Positions 18,204 to 28,008 of a stretch of 64,000 nt of DNA are shown one piece after another. Positions within the stretch are counted from its first letter, which is position 1. Every line of letters starts with the position of its first letter. The position numbers were made by a program, and so were the translations under genes. Below the pieces are notes generated by a model. That model worked only from the letters and a program-made list of their open reading frames with translations, was not told where the DNA came from and did not search any database. Origin of the DNA: Bin55 sp964572845 (lineage in GTDB: Bacteria; Pseudomonadota; Gammaproteobacteria; Pseudomonadales; Azotimanducaceae); contig CAZNFX010000003.1 in NCBI GenBank assembly GCA_964572845.1, positions 1-64,000 on the forward strand. The letters are read 5' to 3'.

Positions 18204-21098
18204 ATGAGTACCACCTACGTCAGATTCTTGATGCTCATTGCATTTGTTAGTGCATGTCTTTGTCCGAGCGTAGTTCTCGCTACTAACAACGTCGATGGAA
18301 GTATCTTGGGTGAAGTCACGTCAGGTGTAGTAGCAGTAGAAGGTGCTGTCGTATCAATTCGGAGTCTCGATACAAACCAAAATCGAACTTTCACAACTTC
18401 AGCAGCGGGATCCTATAGTTTTTCCCACCTAGTTCCCGGCGAATACGAGATAACCGTAAGAGCAGACGGATTCAAGAGCGTTTCTCGCAAGACAGTCGTC
18501 TATGCAGGTAGTGGAACGCCCATCCACTTCAGTCTGGAAGCTGGCCGAATGGACGAGGTGTTGGTCACAGGTTCACGAGAGCTTCCCGTTGACTCTACAT
18601 CGGTTGAGAAATCGACTTTGCTAACAGCTACACAGGTCGAATTACTCCCTGTATCCCGTAACATCGAGTCGGTCGCTTTGCTCACTCCGGGCACACTTTC
18701 AGGTGATACGGCATTCGGGAACCTGGTGTCTTTCGGTGGATCTTCAGTCGCCGAAAACGTCTACTACATAAATGGTATGAACGTCACTGACTTTCGTAGA
18801 GGATTAGGAGGAAGTTCGATTCCCTTTGAATTCTACGATCAGTTCCAGTTCAAGTCGGGTGGGTTCAGCGCTGAGTACGGACGTTCGACCGGAGGAGTCT
18901 TGAGTGGCATAACTCAGCGTGGAAAGAGCAATTGGAACGTGAGAACTGGGTATATCACTACACCGGAATTTTTGCGCAGCTACAACCCCGATATTCCTCA
19001 CCCAAGTAGAGCAGCGGAGTACGTTTCTTACTCCAGTCGTGACAAGTCGTACTCCAGCCAGTATTTCCTGTCAGCCGGGGGTCCAATTGTCTCCAATCGT
19101 CTTTACTTCCATGGAATTTTCCTAGGCCGAGATCACAGGTCAGATGACTATTCCGAAAGTAATCGACTCTACAAGTCTAAGAGCGAAGATCCTTTTTGGG
19201 GTGGCAAGCTCGACTGGGTAATCGGTAACAGACATCGCATCGAACTGACAGCGTTCTCTGATGAAACATCCGGTACGCGGTCTACTTACGATTGGGACCG
19301 GTCGACAGGAGTGGCTGGCGAGCTTCTAGGCGACAATTCGTCGAATCGAGGTGGCCAGAACTTCATCGGCAATTATGTTGGACGCATTGGCAGCAACATC
19401 ACGATTTCTCTGCTAACAGGGTTAAATCGCTACGATCGAACGAGTCAATCTTCCCAAGACAGCATTTGTCCTGCCGCAATTGACTCTCGAAGTGGCCAAA
19501 CTATCGCCATTGGCTGTTGGACAAACCTAACATCGGGATCGAGTCTCGACACTCGTAAGCTCTACCGAACGGATTTCGAACTTTCCGTCGGGTATAGGCA
19601 CTTGGTTCGTTTTGGTCTAGACCACGAAACCAATACTTCCGAGGACTCACATCAATATTCTGGTCCCAACGGGGGCGAGTATTTCCGGTACTACACCGTC
19701 ATTCCGGGTTCGTCATTAAACAATGGCGGAATCGTACCCGATGGCGTTACCACACTGGTGCGACACCGGTTTTATAGGCGCGGCGGAAGTTTCAAGACGA
19801 CTGCAGGGGCATGGTACATCGAAGATCTGTGGACAGTCACAAACTCGATTAGCGCTCGCATTGGGCTTAGAAATGAAGCGTTCGTAAACAGAAACGCAAA
19901 TGGCGACACGTTTATAGAAATGGAGAATCAATGGGCACCACGGCTTGGTGTCGCATGGGATGTTGAGGGATTTGGAACATCCAGGCTTTTTCTAAATCTT
20001 GGACGTTACCACCTTCCCATAGCAAATAACACTAACGTGCGGTTGGCCGGAAGAGAACTCTTTACTCAGGATTGGTATACGTTAGGTAGCACGATTGCTG
20101 AAGACGGCAGTGTGACTTTGGGGCAGAAGATCGGTCCCACGACCGTCTATGGCGACGGAACCGTGACTCCAGCCGATCAAGTGCTCGACACAACCGTCAA
20201 ACCGATGTACCAGGACGAGTTCATCATCGGGTATGAGACCGAGTTCAGAGGGAATTATCGAGGTGGCCTGACCTACACGCATCGCGTACTTGGTCGAGCA
20301 ATAGAAGACATCACGATTGATGAAGCAATCGGCTTGCCGGGAGAGTTCCACTACATCCTCACCAACCCCGGAACGAGCGTGAGAACTCGCTATGACGTCG
20401 ATAAGGACGGCGAGGCCGAATTGCTCGAACTTAGCGCGGCGGAACTAGGTTTTCCAAAGCCCGTACGCAAGTTCCATGGCTTGACATTTGCATTGAAGAA
20501 AAGTTGGCGCAACGAGTCATATCTCGAAGCGTCATACACGTGGTCGCATAGCTACGGCAACTACGAGGGTCTAGTTCGTTCCGACAACGGTCAGACAGAC
20601 GCAGGGATTACAACATTGTTTGATTTCGCGGGGTTAATGGAGGGAGCCTCCGGGGACCTGCCCAACGATCGACGTCATTCCGTGAAACTTCGTGGGGTCG
20701 CCAGATTTCACCAGTCGTGGCAAGCCAGCCTGTCAATGTCCTACATGCATGGACGTCCTCGGAATGCATTTGGAGTACATCCGTCCAACCCCTATGCAGC
20801 CGCTTATGGGGCCGAGTCCTTTTACCGCCAAGGTACCTTGGTCCCTCGAGGATCCTTGGGAAGAACTGAAGGAATCTTCAATATCGATACAGGGCTTCAA
20901 TTCAAGAAGGAGCTTTGGTCTCACACGTTGCGAGTCAAGGTCGATGTGTTCAATGTATTCAACACCGATGGGATTGTTGAGGTAAGGGAGATCGCGGATC
21001 AACAAACAGGAGCTGCATCTCCCACCTTTGGATTGCCAGCAGCTTTTCAACGACCCCGCACCGTTCGGCTAGGTTTGACATTCGACTTGCACATGTAG
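18204..21098 (+). CDS. Oar-like TonB-dependent receptor with N-terminal regulatory fold
   Basis: A 964-residue outer-membrane protein. A signal peptide (LMLIAFVSACLCPSVVLA) is followed by a carboxypeptidase-regulatory-like beta-sandwich (about 28-115, with AVVSIRSLDTNQNRTFTTSA and LVPGEYEITVRADGF), then a plug (SVALLTPGTLSGD, YYINGMNVTDF, FSAEYGRSTGGVLSG) and a large barrel ending RPRTVRLGLTFDLHM. This is the architecture of Oar, implicated in large-substrate or protein uptake and surface adhesion. No TonB or protease gene adjoins it. Ligand unknown. Confidence 0.87.
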   Translation: MSTTYVRFLMLIAFVSACLCPSVVLATNNVDGSILGEVTSGVVAVEGAVVSIRSLDTNQNRTFTTSAAGSYSFSHLVPGEYEITVRADGFKSVSRKTVVYAGSGTPIHFSLEAGRMDEVLVTGSRELPVDSTSVEKSTLLTATQVELLPVSRNIESVALLTPGTLSGDTAFGNLVSFGGSSVAENVYYINGMNVTDFRRGLGGSSIPFEFYDQFQFKSGGFSAEYGRSTGGVLSGITQRGKSNWNVRTGYITTPEFLRSYNPDIPHPSRAAEYVSYSSRDKSYSSQYFLSAGGPIVSNRLYFHGIFLGRDHRSDDYSESNRLYKSKSEDPFWGGKLDWVIGNRHRIELTAFSDETSGTRSTYDWDRSTGVAGELLGDNSSNRGGQNFIGNYVGRIGSNITISLLTGLNRYDRTSQSSQDSICPAAIDSRSGQTIAIGCWTNLTSGSSLDTRKLYRTDFELSVGYRHLVRFGLDHETNTSEDSHQYSGPNGGEYFRYYTVIPGSSLNNGGIVPDGVTTLVRHRFYRRGGSFKTTAGAWYIEDLWTVTNSISARIGLRNEAFVNRNANGDTFIEMENQWAPRLGVAWDVEGFGTSRLFLNLGRYHLPIANNTNVRLAGRELFTQDWYTLGSTIAEDGSVTLGQKIGPTTVYGDGTVTPADQVLDTTVKPMYQDEFIIGYETEFRGNYRGGLTYTHRVLGRAIEDITIDEAIGLPGEFHYILTNPGTSVRTRYDVDKDGEAELLELSAAELGFPKPVRKFHGLTFALKKSWRNESYLEASYTWSHSYGNYEGLVRSDNGQTDAGITTLFDFAGLMEGASGDLPNDRRHSVKLRGVARFHQSWQASLSMSYMHGRPRNAFGVHPSNPYAAAYGAESFYRQGTLVPRGSLGRTEGIFNIDTGLQFKKELWSHTLRVKVDVFNVFNTDGIVEVREIADQQTGAASPTFGLPAAFQRPRTVRLGLTFDLHM

Positions 21099-21380
21099 GA
21101 GTCGCTTTGCCCTGAAAGACTGCAATGAGTCGCTTGTCGAAATACCTCATTTATCCTGATCTAGATCACTTCCCAACCACACAACCAGCACGCATTGCTT
21201 TGTTTGGAAGCATCCCTTAGGGTCACTGTTGGCTTTGGTGCATGCCCGCTATACGCATTGGCTTTGCTGTACGTAGCAAAATCTGTACTAACAAGCACAT
21301 TCAAACTTAACGCTAATCGCCAAACGTGCTAATATTTGCACATTGACTTATCTCAACATGGATGTTAACGAGGTAAACCC

Positions 21381-22106
21381 ATGAAAATGCTTCAGTGGCT
21401 TGTCATAGCCCTTCTAGCCGTTTCACTCTCCAGCTGCGCGATGTTTCGCCAGGTTCCACCCGATCAATTCCATTCTCCGACTGCTGGTGCCAAAGGCGAG
21501 TGGGAATGTACAGGTAGCAAGGCCAATGGCGACTGGGATTGTCAGAGATCATCGGAGGAAGAAGACGCTTCCTTTGCAGTCTCCGAACCAGACGAAGTTG
21601 AAGTACCGGTCCCCGCTGTATACACGGACGAGACGACGGACAGTTCTTTACAGCCAGTTCCCGTAAGAATTCATCGCTACGAACCTCCAGGTAATACGGG
21701 TATTCAGCAAGCAAGTGCGCAGTCTGCGGTGTCGTCGCAAACGTTAGAGAACGAGCCCGTGTATTTGTCTCTGTCGTACCGACCAAATGTACCAACGCTA
21801 ATCGAAGACTTGCCAGACACGTTTTATGCTGTACAACTCGCGGCTTTCAGTGATATGAAAAAAGCGAATGACTATGCCAACAATGCGACCTGGCTGACGG
21901 AACCGCGCGGTGTAAAGACCGCATCGGGACCGAATACGTACTACGTGATCCTGCTAGGAATTTATGAGACTCGAACTCGTGCAGAACGGGCTGTCAACAG
22001 CATTTCCCAACACGTAGGTTCGGACAAGCCATGGATCCGATCCATGACTTCGCTGAAGCCTGCTATCCGGGCAGCTACCAGGAATGCTGGAGGCGACAGA
22101 CTCTAG
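21381..22106 (+). CDS. SPOR-domain lipoprotein
   Basis: A 241-residue lipoprotein: lipobox LSSC with the modified cysteine near residue 19, a Ser/Glu/Pro-rich linker, and a C-terminal SPOR domain (FYAVQLAAFSDMKKANDYAN ... TYYVILLGIYETRTRAERAV). SPOR domains bind denuded septal peptidoglycan, so the protein probably localises to the division site. GAGG lies ten bases before the ATG. Just upstream, 21326-21341 is a near-palindrome (GTGCTAATATTTGCAC) that may be regulatory. Single-gene unit. Confidence 0.85.
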   Translation: MKMLQWLVIALLAVSLSSCAMFRQVPPDQFHSPTAGAKGEWECTGSKANGDWDCQRSSEEEDASFAVSEPDEVEVPVPAVYTDETTDSSLQPVPVRIHRYEPPGNTGIQQASAQSAVSSQTLENEPVYLSLSYRPNVPTLIEDLPDTFYAVQLAAFSDMKKANDYANNATWLTEPRGVKTASGPNTYYVILLGIYETRTRAERAVNSISQHVGSDKPWIRSMTSLKPAIRAATRNAGGDRL

Positions 22107-22182
22107 CTGAACTCCTAGCTCACCACCGTGTCCCGTAACGCGTGGCCACGGTTGCTAGAGGCTGTAACACAAACGTTCGTGT

Positions 22183-22794
22183 TTAGATTTGAGCTGTACG
22201 CGTTGCTTCTCTACCGAAGCAACGCGTCAACCAATCGTCAAGCTTGGGCAGGTGAGACATTGGCAAGTTCGCCGGTCGAGCCCAAACAAAAACGCTAGCA
22301 ACATTCAAGTCGGCCACGCAAAACTCATCACCTAACAGATAAGGATTCTTCTCAAGTTCCCCGTTTAGGACGTCAAACGGTTTCTCTAGTTGATCTCTGA
22401 TCTGAGAGGCTCGACGTTCACTCTTGGTGGCTCCGAGTATGCCTAGTGTGTAGCGCAAGCAATCCAGAAGTTGCGAATCCACTGATGTCATTACCCAAAA
22501 AGACCACTGCCAAGCAAGAGCTTCCTGCTCCAGTGTCTGTGGCGCAAGGCAATCATGCTTGCGTGCCAGGTACAAGTTGATAGCCATCGATTCATGGAGA
22601 ACAAATCCGTCTAGCTCAATTACGGGAACCTTTCCCATTGGGTTCAGGGAACGCAAGAACTTGCGCTCCTCGTCGGAGGAAAAGATCCGACCGTCGTGGA
22701 CGTACTCGATGCCCTTTGCAATACGAAGCTCTTCGGCCATCCACAATGTTCGAAAGGTCCGGCTTTGTGCGTAGCCGTAAATTGATAGAGTCAT
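22183..22794 (-). CDS. Glutathione S-transferase
   Basis: Conjugates glutathione to electrophiles. The 203-residue protein has the thioredoxin-like N-terminal domain (SIYGYAQSRTFRTLWMAEEL, NPMGKVPVIELDGFVLHESM; the cis-Pro is in GKVPVI and ES binds glutathione) and a helical C-terminal domain. The catalytic Ser or Tyr is near residue 7-11. It lies downstream of peroxiredoxin on the same strand, separated by a 36-bp perfect palindrome 16 bases before its start. The ribosome-binding site is weak. Confidence 0.9.
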   Translation of the reverse strand: MTLSIYGYAQSRTFRTLWMAEELRIAKGIEYVHDGRIFSSDEERKFLRSLNPMGKVPVIELDGFVLHESMAINLYLARKHDCLAPQTLEQEALAWQWSFWVMTSVDSQLLDCLRYTLGILGATKSERRASQIRDQLEKPFDVLNGELEKNPYLLGDEFCVADLNVASVFVWARPANLPMSHLPKLDDWLTRCFGREATRTAQI

Positions 22795-22810
22795 CGCCTA
22801 CCCCAAGGTC

Positions 22811-22846
22811 GATGCGATCTGAGGAATGCATTCCTCAGATCGCATC
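22811..22846. repeat. 36-bp perfect palindrome
   Basis: Arms GATGCGATCTGAGGAATG and its exact complement meet without a loop; all 18 pairs match. It lies 25 bases after the peroxiredoxin stop and 16 bases before the transferase start, both genes on the minus strand. There is no T-run next to it, so it is not a classic intrinsic terminator. It may be an operator for a dimeric regulator, an RNA hairpin controlling the downstream start, or both. Confidence 0.85.
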
Positions 22847-22871
22847 TCTCTCGTATATGCCTAAGACAGAT

Positions 22872-23351
22872 TTAGAGGGCTTCTAGGATGGCCTCCGCTT
22901 TGCTCACTTCGAACTTTCCTGGTCCTTCCACAGCCAATTTGGTAACCGTGCCGTCTTCGACAATCATCGCGTAGCGTTCAGAACGTTTTCCTAGCCCAAA
23001 GCCGCTACCGTCTAAAACCAATCCAATTGCTTCTGTAAACGTACCGTTTCCATCGCCAGCCATCACAAGACCGTCTGCGTCGCGGTCTCTGCCCCATGCA
23101 TCCATTACAAACGCGTCGTTTACGGCTACACAAACAATATCTGAGACGCCCTTCGACTTAATCTCTTCAGCGTGACGTACAAACCCAGGCAAGTGGTGCT
23201 CTGAACAGGTCGGTGTGAATGCTCCCGGTACCGCAAAGATCACGACCTTCTTGCCCGCCGTGAGCTCGGCAACGGAGACCGCTTGAGGCCGACCATCTCT
23301 CATAACATGCAAGTCTGCATCTGGCAGACGATCACCTTCTTCAATCGACAT
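22872..23351 (-). CDS. Peroxiredoxin, Prx5-like
   Basis: Thiol peroxidase reducing hydrogen peroxide and organic peroxides. The 159-residue protein has the peroxidatic cysteine C49 in PGAFTPTCSEHHLPGF, the Prx5 signature, and ends GKFEVSKAEAILEAL. Start MSIEEG (ATG 23351) is preferred over the open frame from 23369 because GAGG precedes it by eight bases. With the neighbouring glutathione transferase it forms a likely oxidative-stress pair; bacterial Prx5 enzymes are often glutathione-dependent. Confidence 0.93.
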   Translation of the reverse strand: MSIEEGDRLPDADLHVMRDGRPQAVSVAELTAGKKVVIFAVPGAFTPTCSEHHLPGFVRHAEEIKSKGVSDIVCVAVNDAFVMDAWGRDRDADGLVMAGDGNGTFTEAIGLVLDGSGFGLGKRSERYAMIVEDGTVTKLAVEGPGKFEVSKAEAILEAL

Positions 23352-23518
23352 ATTTGGTTCCTCAACCATGATTCAAAATGGGTCGCTTGGGACATATTAT
23401 GCGTTGCTGCGATTGGACAGCTATCAATCGGCACCAAAGGTCCACAAGGGACTATGATTATGCCAAGACGTGAGGCTCGCACTCATTTGACGCGCAAAAG
23501 GTGCTCTCTCAACTGTTC

Positions 23519-24601
23519 TCACACGCGTGGAAATTCGTGCGTGACATTGAGCTGCTCAGTTGTCTTGCGAAACCACTGAATCACCTCGGGATGGTAGGGA
23601 ATACCGTTTTCTAGCCGATCTTTTTCGGCTTCATGTTCCACAATCCCAGGATAGATGACTCTATCTTCGCCGGGCACTGTCTGGCAGTCAAGCAACGCTC
23701 GAAGATACTCATCCATGTCGTTCTTGAATGTATCCAGCTCGGTAAACCTGCTTATGTCAAGAGCCATGAAATAGTGTCCTACGCCACGACGTCGAAATGG
23801 ACCGCCCCCTGTACCAAGAAGCACACCGCAAAGGACCTCAATCATCATGGACAGTCCAAATCCCTTATGAGATCCAATCTCGCGAGTGCCTCCAAGAGGC
23901 AGCATCATGAAGTCCTGTGGAACTTGCGACTCCTCCATGATGGGCGTACCGTCTGATTCGGTTATCCAACCCGGCAGCACATGACCGCCTACCCGCTTTA
24001 GCAATTCAATCTTGTTTCCAGCCACGCTGCTCATCGAAGCATCAAAAATGAATGGCGCTTCCTTGTTGGATGGCACACCTACACCAATCGGATTCAAACC
24101 CAACAGGCGTTCGGCGCCATGGGTAGGTGCAACCAAAACGCCTCCAGCTGTCATCGAGATTCCTACCATGTCGTTGTTTAGACCGATGTGAGCGTAGTAG
24201 GCGCATGCACCATAGTGTCTCCCGTTATATGCGGTAACTACTGCCGTACCGGTCTCCCTGGCTCTGTCGCAGGCGGCTTGCATCATTTCGCGACTTTGCG
24301 CCAATCCAAGTCCTCGGTCACAGTCGTACGAAATTGCCGCAACATGGTCTACCGTGCGAGTCAAGTTTGGTTGCGGGTTTATCTGGCCTGCACGAAAGCC
24401 CGCTACATACGCTCGCATCATGTTTGACACACCGTGTGAGTCAATGCCGCGAATGTCCGCGTATAGCAGAACATCCGCTGCGGCTCTTGCATCTTCGTCT
24501 GGCATATCAAATGCCTTGAAAATGCCTTCTACTGCATCTCGCATGATCCGCTGGTCAACGCGTACGGCAATTTCGTCGGGTACCTTGAATCGGTCAAGCA
24601 T
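23519..24601 (-). CDS. Malate/L-lactate dehydrogenase family oxidoreductase
   Basis: NAD(P)-dependent 2-hydroxyacid dehydrogenase of the Ldh2/MDH2 fold, unrelated to classical LDH. The 360-residue product has the family marks DIRGIDSHGVSNM (catalytic His), GHYGACAYY-like NGRHYGACAYYA, ERLLGLNPIGVGVPS, FDASMSSVAGNKIE and GSHKGFGLSMMIEVL. The substrate could be lactate, malate, ureidoglycolate or another hydroxyacid. It follows the dehalogenase gene on the same strand with an 80-bp gap, so the two may act in one catabolic route. Confidence 0.9.
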   Translation of the reverse strand: MLDRFKVPDEIAVRVDQRIMRDAVEGIFKAFDMPDEDARAAADVLLYADIRGIDSHGVSNMMRAYVAGFRAGQINPQPNLTRTVDHVAAISYDCDRGLGLAQSREMMQAACDRARETGTAVVTAYNGRHYGACAYYAHIGLNNDMVGISMTAGGVLVAPTHGAERLLGLNPIGVGVPSNKEAPFIFDASMSSVAGNKIELLKRVGGHVLPGWITESDGTPIMEESQVPQDFMMLPLGGTREIGSHKGFGLSMMIEVLCGVLLGTGGGPFRRRGVGHYFMALDISRFTELDTFKNDMDEYLRALLDCQTVPGEDRVIYPGIVEHEAEKDRLENGIPYHPEVIQWFRKTTEQLNVTHEFPRV

Positions 24602-24680
24602 TCCTCGCTCCTTGGTGTGTGTAAGTCATTGGTCTTTGAGGCAAGTGCTGCGAAGTTTTAACTGAAAATGCCAAACTCAC

Positions 24681-25574
24681 TCAGTTACTTGAGGAACCAG
24701 TTTTTACTTCTGGCAACTCTTTCAGCCAATTCGCAAGTGCCTGGGTTACTTTCGCTGGTGCATCTTCCGGCACAAAGTGACCGGCGTTGACGGTGACTTC
24801 CGTCTGATTGGGCCAGCTTCGACAGAACTCCCGTTGCGGGCCGGTCAATATTGCACCAGGTTCTGCATTTATGAAAAGCTTGGGAACATCCGTCGTACTT
24901 AGCCATTCCGCGTAGCCGTCGGCAACTTCACACACATCTGGCGGTTCGCCAGCAATAGGGATCTGGCGTGGCCAGGTCAATGTGGGACGTCTAGCTTCAC
25001 CTTTTTCTTTGAAGGGTCGTCGGTACTCATCCATCGTCTCTTTCGCAAGGCTCCCCAACACCGAACCAGGGAGGACCCGTTCCACGAACAGGTTTTTCTC
25101 CAGAATCATCTCCTCGCCCGCTTCGGATCGGAATCCCTCAAATATACGCCGCGCCTCGGTTGGCCACTCTTCCCATGTCAACTGCCTTACCAACGCTTCC
25201 ATGTAACAAATTCCTCGCACGCGAGTTGGATTGAGCCGCGCCCAATGAAAGGCCAATGCTGATCCCCAATCGTGAACGACAAGAACCACTCTCTCGCTTC
25301 CTACAAGCTTGTTCAACGCCAATCCGAAAAAGTGGAACTGATCAAGGAAACCATAGCTCGATGCATCAGAATGCGACAGTTTTTGAGAATCGCCCATGCC
25401 CAGCAGATCTAGTGCGAGGCACCGATGATGAGTTGATAACGTGGGCATGACATTTCGCCATAGGTAGCTCGACGTTGGGTTGCCATGTTGGAACACGATA
25501 GGCATTCCCTGGCCGATCTCAACATACGCGAGCTTGACTCCATTTACTTTTACGAATTTCTTTGGAAATCGCAT
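24681..25574 (-). CDS. Haloalkane dehalogenase
   Basis: Alpha/beta hydrolase that replaces a halogen by hydroxyl. The 297-residue protein carries the halide-binding HGNPTSSYLWRN (N32), the nucleophile and second halide ligand in HDWGSALAFHW (D102, W103), the acid E126 (CYMEALV) and the base H266 (NAGHFVPEDAP). This pentad matches subfamily HLD-II (DhaA/LinB). No signal peptide. Start MRFPKKFVKVNG is natural. Epoxide hydrolases share the fold but lack the N-W halide pair, so the call is strong; the natural substrate is unknown. Confidence 0.9.
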   Translation of the reverse strand: MRFPKKFVKVNGVKLAYVEIGQGMPIVFQHGNPTSSYLWRNVMPTLSTHHRCLALDLLGMGDSQKLSHSDASSYGFLDQFHFFGLALNKLVGSERVVLVVHDWGSALAFHWARLNPTRVRGICYMEALVRQLTWEEWPTEARRIFEGFRSEAGEEMILEKNLFVERVLPGSVLGSLAKETMDEYRRPFKEKGEARRPTLTWPRQIPIAGEPPDVCEVADGYAEWLSTTDVPKLFINAEPGAILTGPQREFCRSWPNQTEVTVNAGHFVPEDAPAKVTQALANWLKELPEVKTGSSSN

Positions 25575-25859
25575 CGACTAATCATTGCGTTTCGTATCCC
25601 AAGAAAGATTGTAGGGAGACTGTACTCGGGAAGCGATCACACAAATTTGTACGCAATCTTGAATGGAGCAATCCGTTTGCTGACTTCCTACTGTAGGCAC
25701 CATGTGCGTCAATTCCGAACCAAGATTGCGCCCATGCAATCGCATAGAGATCACGCCAGACAAAATGACATCCAATGTTGACATGGATTCCCTACGAGTC
25801 TGGTGTGGATTGAAACGTGGACTGCGCTAGACTACCGATGAATTCTCTGGAGCAACTCC

Positions 25860-26441
25860 ATGGCGTTTACTTTTCATTTCTTAAAGGGTTCGCAGCCCTA
25901 CCAACAAATCTACGAGGACATTACGCACGACGATGGCTCTGCGCTCTCTCCGGCGACACTTTGGGGGGCGTTCTACGGTCTGTTCGGACTTGGATCCAAC
26001 GAACTCTTTCTGGTTTCGGTCGGCGACAATTCCAATGTTCATTCCGTTCTTGATGCAAGCGACGTGGTCGAGCAGGTCCGGTCGATCGACCTCGAACCAA
26101 CAGTCCGCCCTACAAGCGAAGAACCCGTGACCAAGAGTGGACTCTATGTGTTTAGATTCTTTGGCGTGAAGAGCAAAGACGTTGATAGGATTGCCCAGCT
26201 ATCACGCGAAGCGTGGACATACTTCGAAGACTCAAATGACTATCAGGCAGAACCGCAAGGGCTGTTCTGCGAGAGGGAACGCAACAAAGAGAAAGGGCTC
26301 ATGCTGCTTGTAACGTGGTATGACGGGCTTAATTCGTGGCAAGTGTCTCGACGCCCTGCACCCGAAGCTACAAAGAATTTTCGCGAGCGTGCTGCTCTAA
26401 CGAGCTTTACCAAACCGTTTGCTACACGACTGCTCGTGTGA
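25860..26441 (+). CDS. Hypothetical protein
   Basis: A 193-residue soluble protein that I do not recognise. It has no signal peptide or membrane segment. Segments such as SGLYVFRFFGVKSKDVDRIA and LMLLVTWYDGLNSWQ suggest an alternating strand-helix pattern, perhaps a dimeric alpha-beta barrel of the NIPSNAP kind, but this is a guess. It lies between the divergent dehalogenase gene and the convergent P450 gene, so a role in the same catabolic set is possible. Confidence 0.7.
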   Translation: MAFTFHFLKGSQPYQQIYEDITHDDGSALSPATLWGAFYGLFGLGSNELFLVSVGDNSNVHSVLDASDVVEQVRSIDLEPTVRPTSEEPVTKSGLYVFRFFGVKSKDVDRIAQLSREAWTYFEDSNDYQAEPQGLFCERERNKEKGLMLLVTWYDGLNSWQVSRRPAPEATKNFRERAALTSFTKPFATRLLV

Positions 26442-26530
26442 TCTTGGATGGTTTGAGAAAAAGCCAGACCGCTGCACGCGTCTGAGGTGCCTCGTTGCAA
26501 AGGCTAGTAAGTAGGAATGCAGCGAACAAA

Positions 26531-27877
26531 CTAGAACCTTGGATGCACCTTTACAGGCAGGTGTTTGATGCTGTGAAGGAAGTTGGACCAAACGTAGACA
26601 GGGTCGCCAACGACCTCAACTTGCTCGAATCGCTTGTGGATTTCTTCCCAAAGGACACGTAACTGCATCTCCGCGAGTCGGTAACCGAGGCATCGATGGA
26701 TGCCTATTCCGAACCCTAGGTGCTTGCGAGCATTCTCGCGATCAATTTGAAAGCTATTTGCATCCGGAATCGCCTCTTCATCTCGGTTTCCCGATATGTA
26801 CCACAAGGCAAATCGATCGCCTTGCTTGATCGACTTTCCGCGAAATTCGCAATCTTGCGTAGCAGTCCTCGCCATATGGGCGATTGGCGACTGAAAACGC
26901 ACGATTTCTGACACCATATTGGGGATCAAATTTGGATTCTCAATCAGCTTCTGGTACTCGGCAGGAAACTGATTCAAAAAGAGAACTCCACCAGAAATCG
27001 AATTTCGCGTAGTGTCGTTTCCCCCCACGATCAACAGCAGCAGATTCCCTAGCAATTCGTTCGGAGGCATGTCTCGAGTAGCTTCGCCGTGCGCCAGCAT
27101 GGAGATCAGATCGTTCCCAGCTTGTGTTTCTTTCTTGCGCCTTTCGAAGACTTCCGAAAAGTAAGCATGGCACTTCCAGAGTTCCTCGAAAGCAGCTCCC
27201 ACGGACTTGAAGGCATGCGGATTCGCCATGTTTTGAACGGTATCCGACCAGTGGATGAGCAGATTGCGATCGTCTTGAGGAATGTCAAACAACGTTGCCA
27301 GCATTCGTCCAGTCAGATCGATTGATACGTTAGGTACCCAGTCGAACTCCTCATTCAATGGCAGCCCATCAAGTATTTCGGCAGCACGCTTCCGAATTAC
27401 TGGTTCCATCAACTGCAATGGACGTTGCAAGAATAATGGCTGGACCACACCTCGTTGCTCTCCATGCCTAGGTGGATCCATCATGATGAACATCGGCAAG
27501 TTGAACCTTGGATCCGGTTGATCGGAATCGTAGGGTTGGCCCCCGATTTGGATGCCACCGTACTTCTGCTCAGACGAGAAGAGGTCGTAGCGTTTTTCCA
27601 TTTCAACAATGTCGTGATACTTCGTTACGGACCAATGCGCTCCATGCATTCCGCCTGGGCAGTAGTGCACTGGGTCTTCATTGCGGAGCCGCTCAAAGTA
27701 TGGAAAAACGGTGTCAGCCTCGAACAAGCTGGGGTGCGACGGATCCAACTGATCCAAAGGAATTTCGTAGGGATCTCTTTGCGGGTCAATTGCAAACTCC
27801 TCCCTGATCTCCTCATTGGAGGTTGCAAACCGTTCACTGATCGGTGCTTGAAAATCGCGGGAGTGTACTTCGCTCAT
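26531..27877 (-). CDS. Cytochrome P450
   Basis: Soluble bacterial haem monooxygenase of 448 residues. The I-helix oxygen-activation motif is VGGNDTT (284-290), the ExxR is E324-R327, and the haem ligand is C396 in FGIGIHRCLG. HMARTATQDCEFRGKSIKQG is the conserved region before the haem loop. The overall pattern resembles P450s that hydroxylate terpenes, steroids or fatty acids, but assignment to a CYP family needs comparison. No ferredoxin or reductase gene adjoins it, so electron partners are encoded elsewhere. It follows an acyl-CoA dehydrogenase gene on the same strand. Confidence 0.93.
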   Translation of the reverse strand: MSEVHSRDFQAPISERFATSNEEIREEFAIDPQRDPYEIPLDQLDPSHPSLFEADTVFPYFERLRNEDPVHYCPGGMHGAHWSVTKYHDIVEMEKRYDLFSSEQKYGGIQIGGQPYDSDQPDPRFNLPMFIMMDPPRHGEQRGVVQPLFLQRPLQLMEPVIRKRAAEILDGLPLNEEFDWVPNVSIDLTGRMLATLFDIPQDDRNLLIHWSDTVQNMANPHAFKSVGAAFEELWKCHAYFSEVFERRKKETQAGNDLISMLAHGEATRDMPPNELLGNLLLLIVGGNDTTRNSISGGVLFLNQFPAEYQKLIENPNLIPNMVSEIVRFQSPIAHMARTATQDCEFRGKSIKQGDRFALWYISGNRDEEAIPDANSFQIDRENARKHLGFGIGIHRCLGYRLAEMQLRVLWEEIHKRFEQVEVVGDPVYVWSNFLHSIKHLPVKVHPRF

Positions 27878-28008
27878 GGTTTGTGCTTAAGTCTCAATCT
27901 TGTTGTCCTATTTCTCGGTTTCTTGACCGCAATTCGATGGTATCACGGCTTGTAGAAGTCATACGGACACTGGTATCGCCAGAGTCAGAATCTGACGAAA
28001 CGTCAGCT

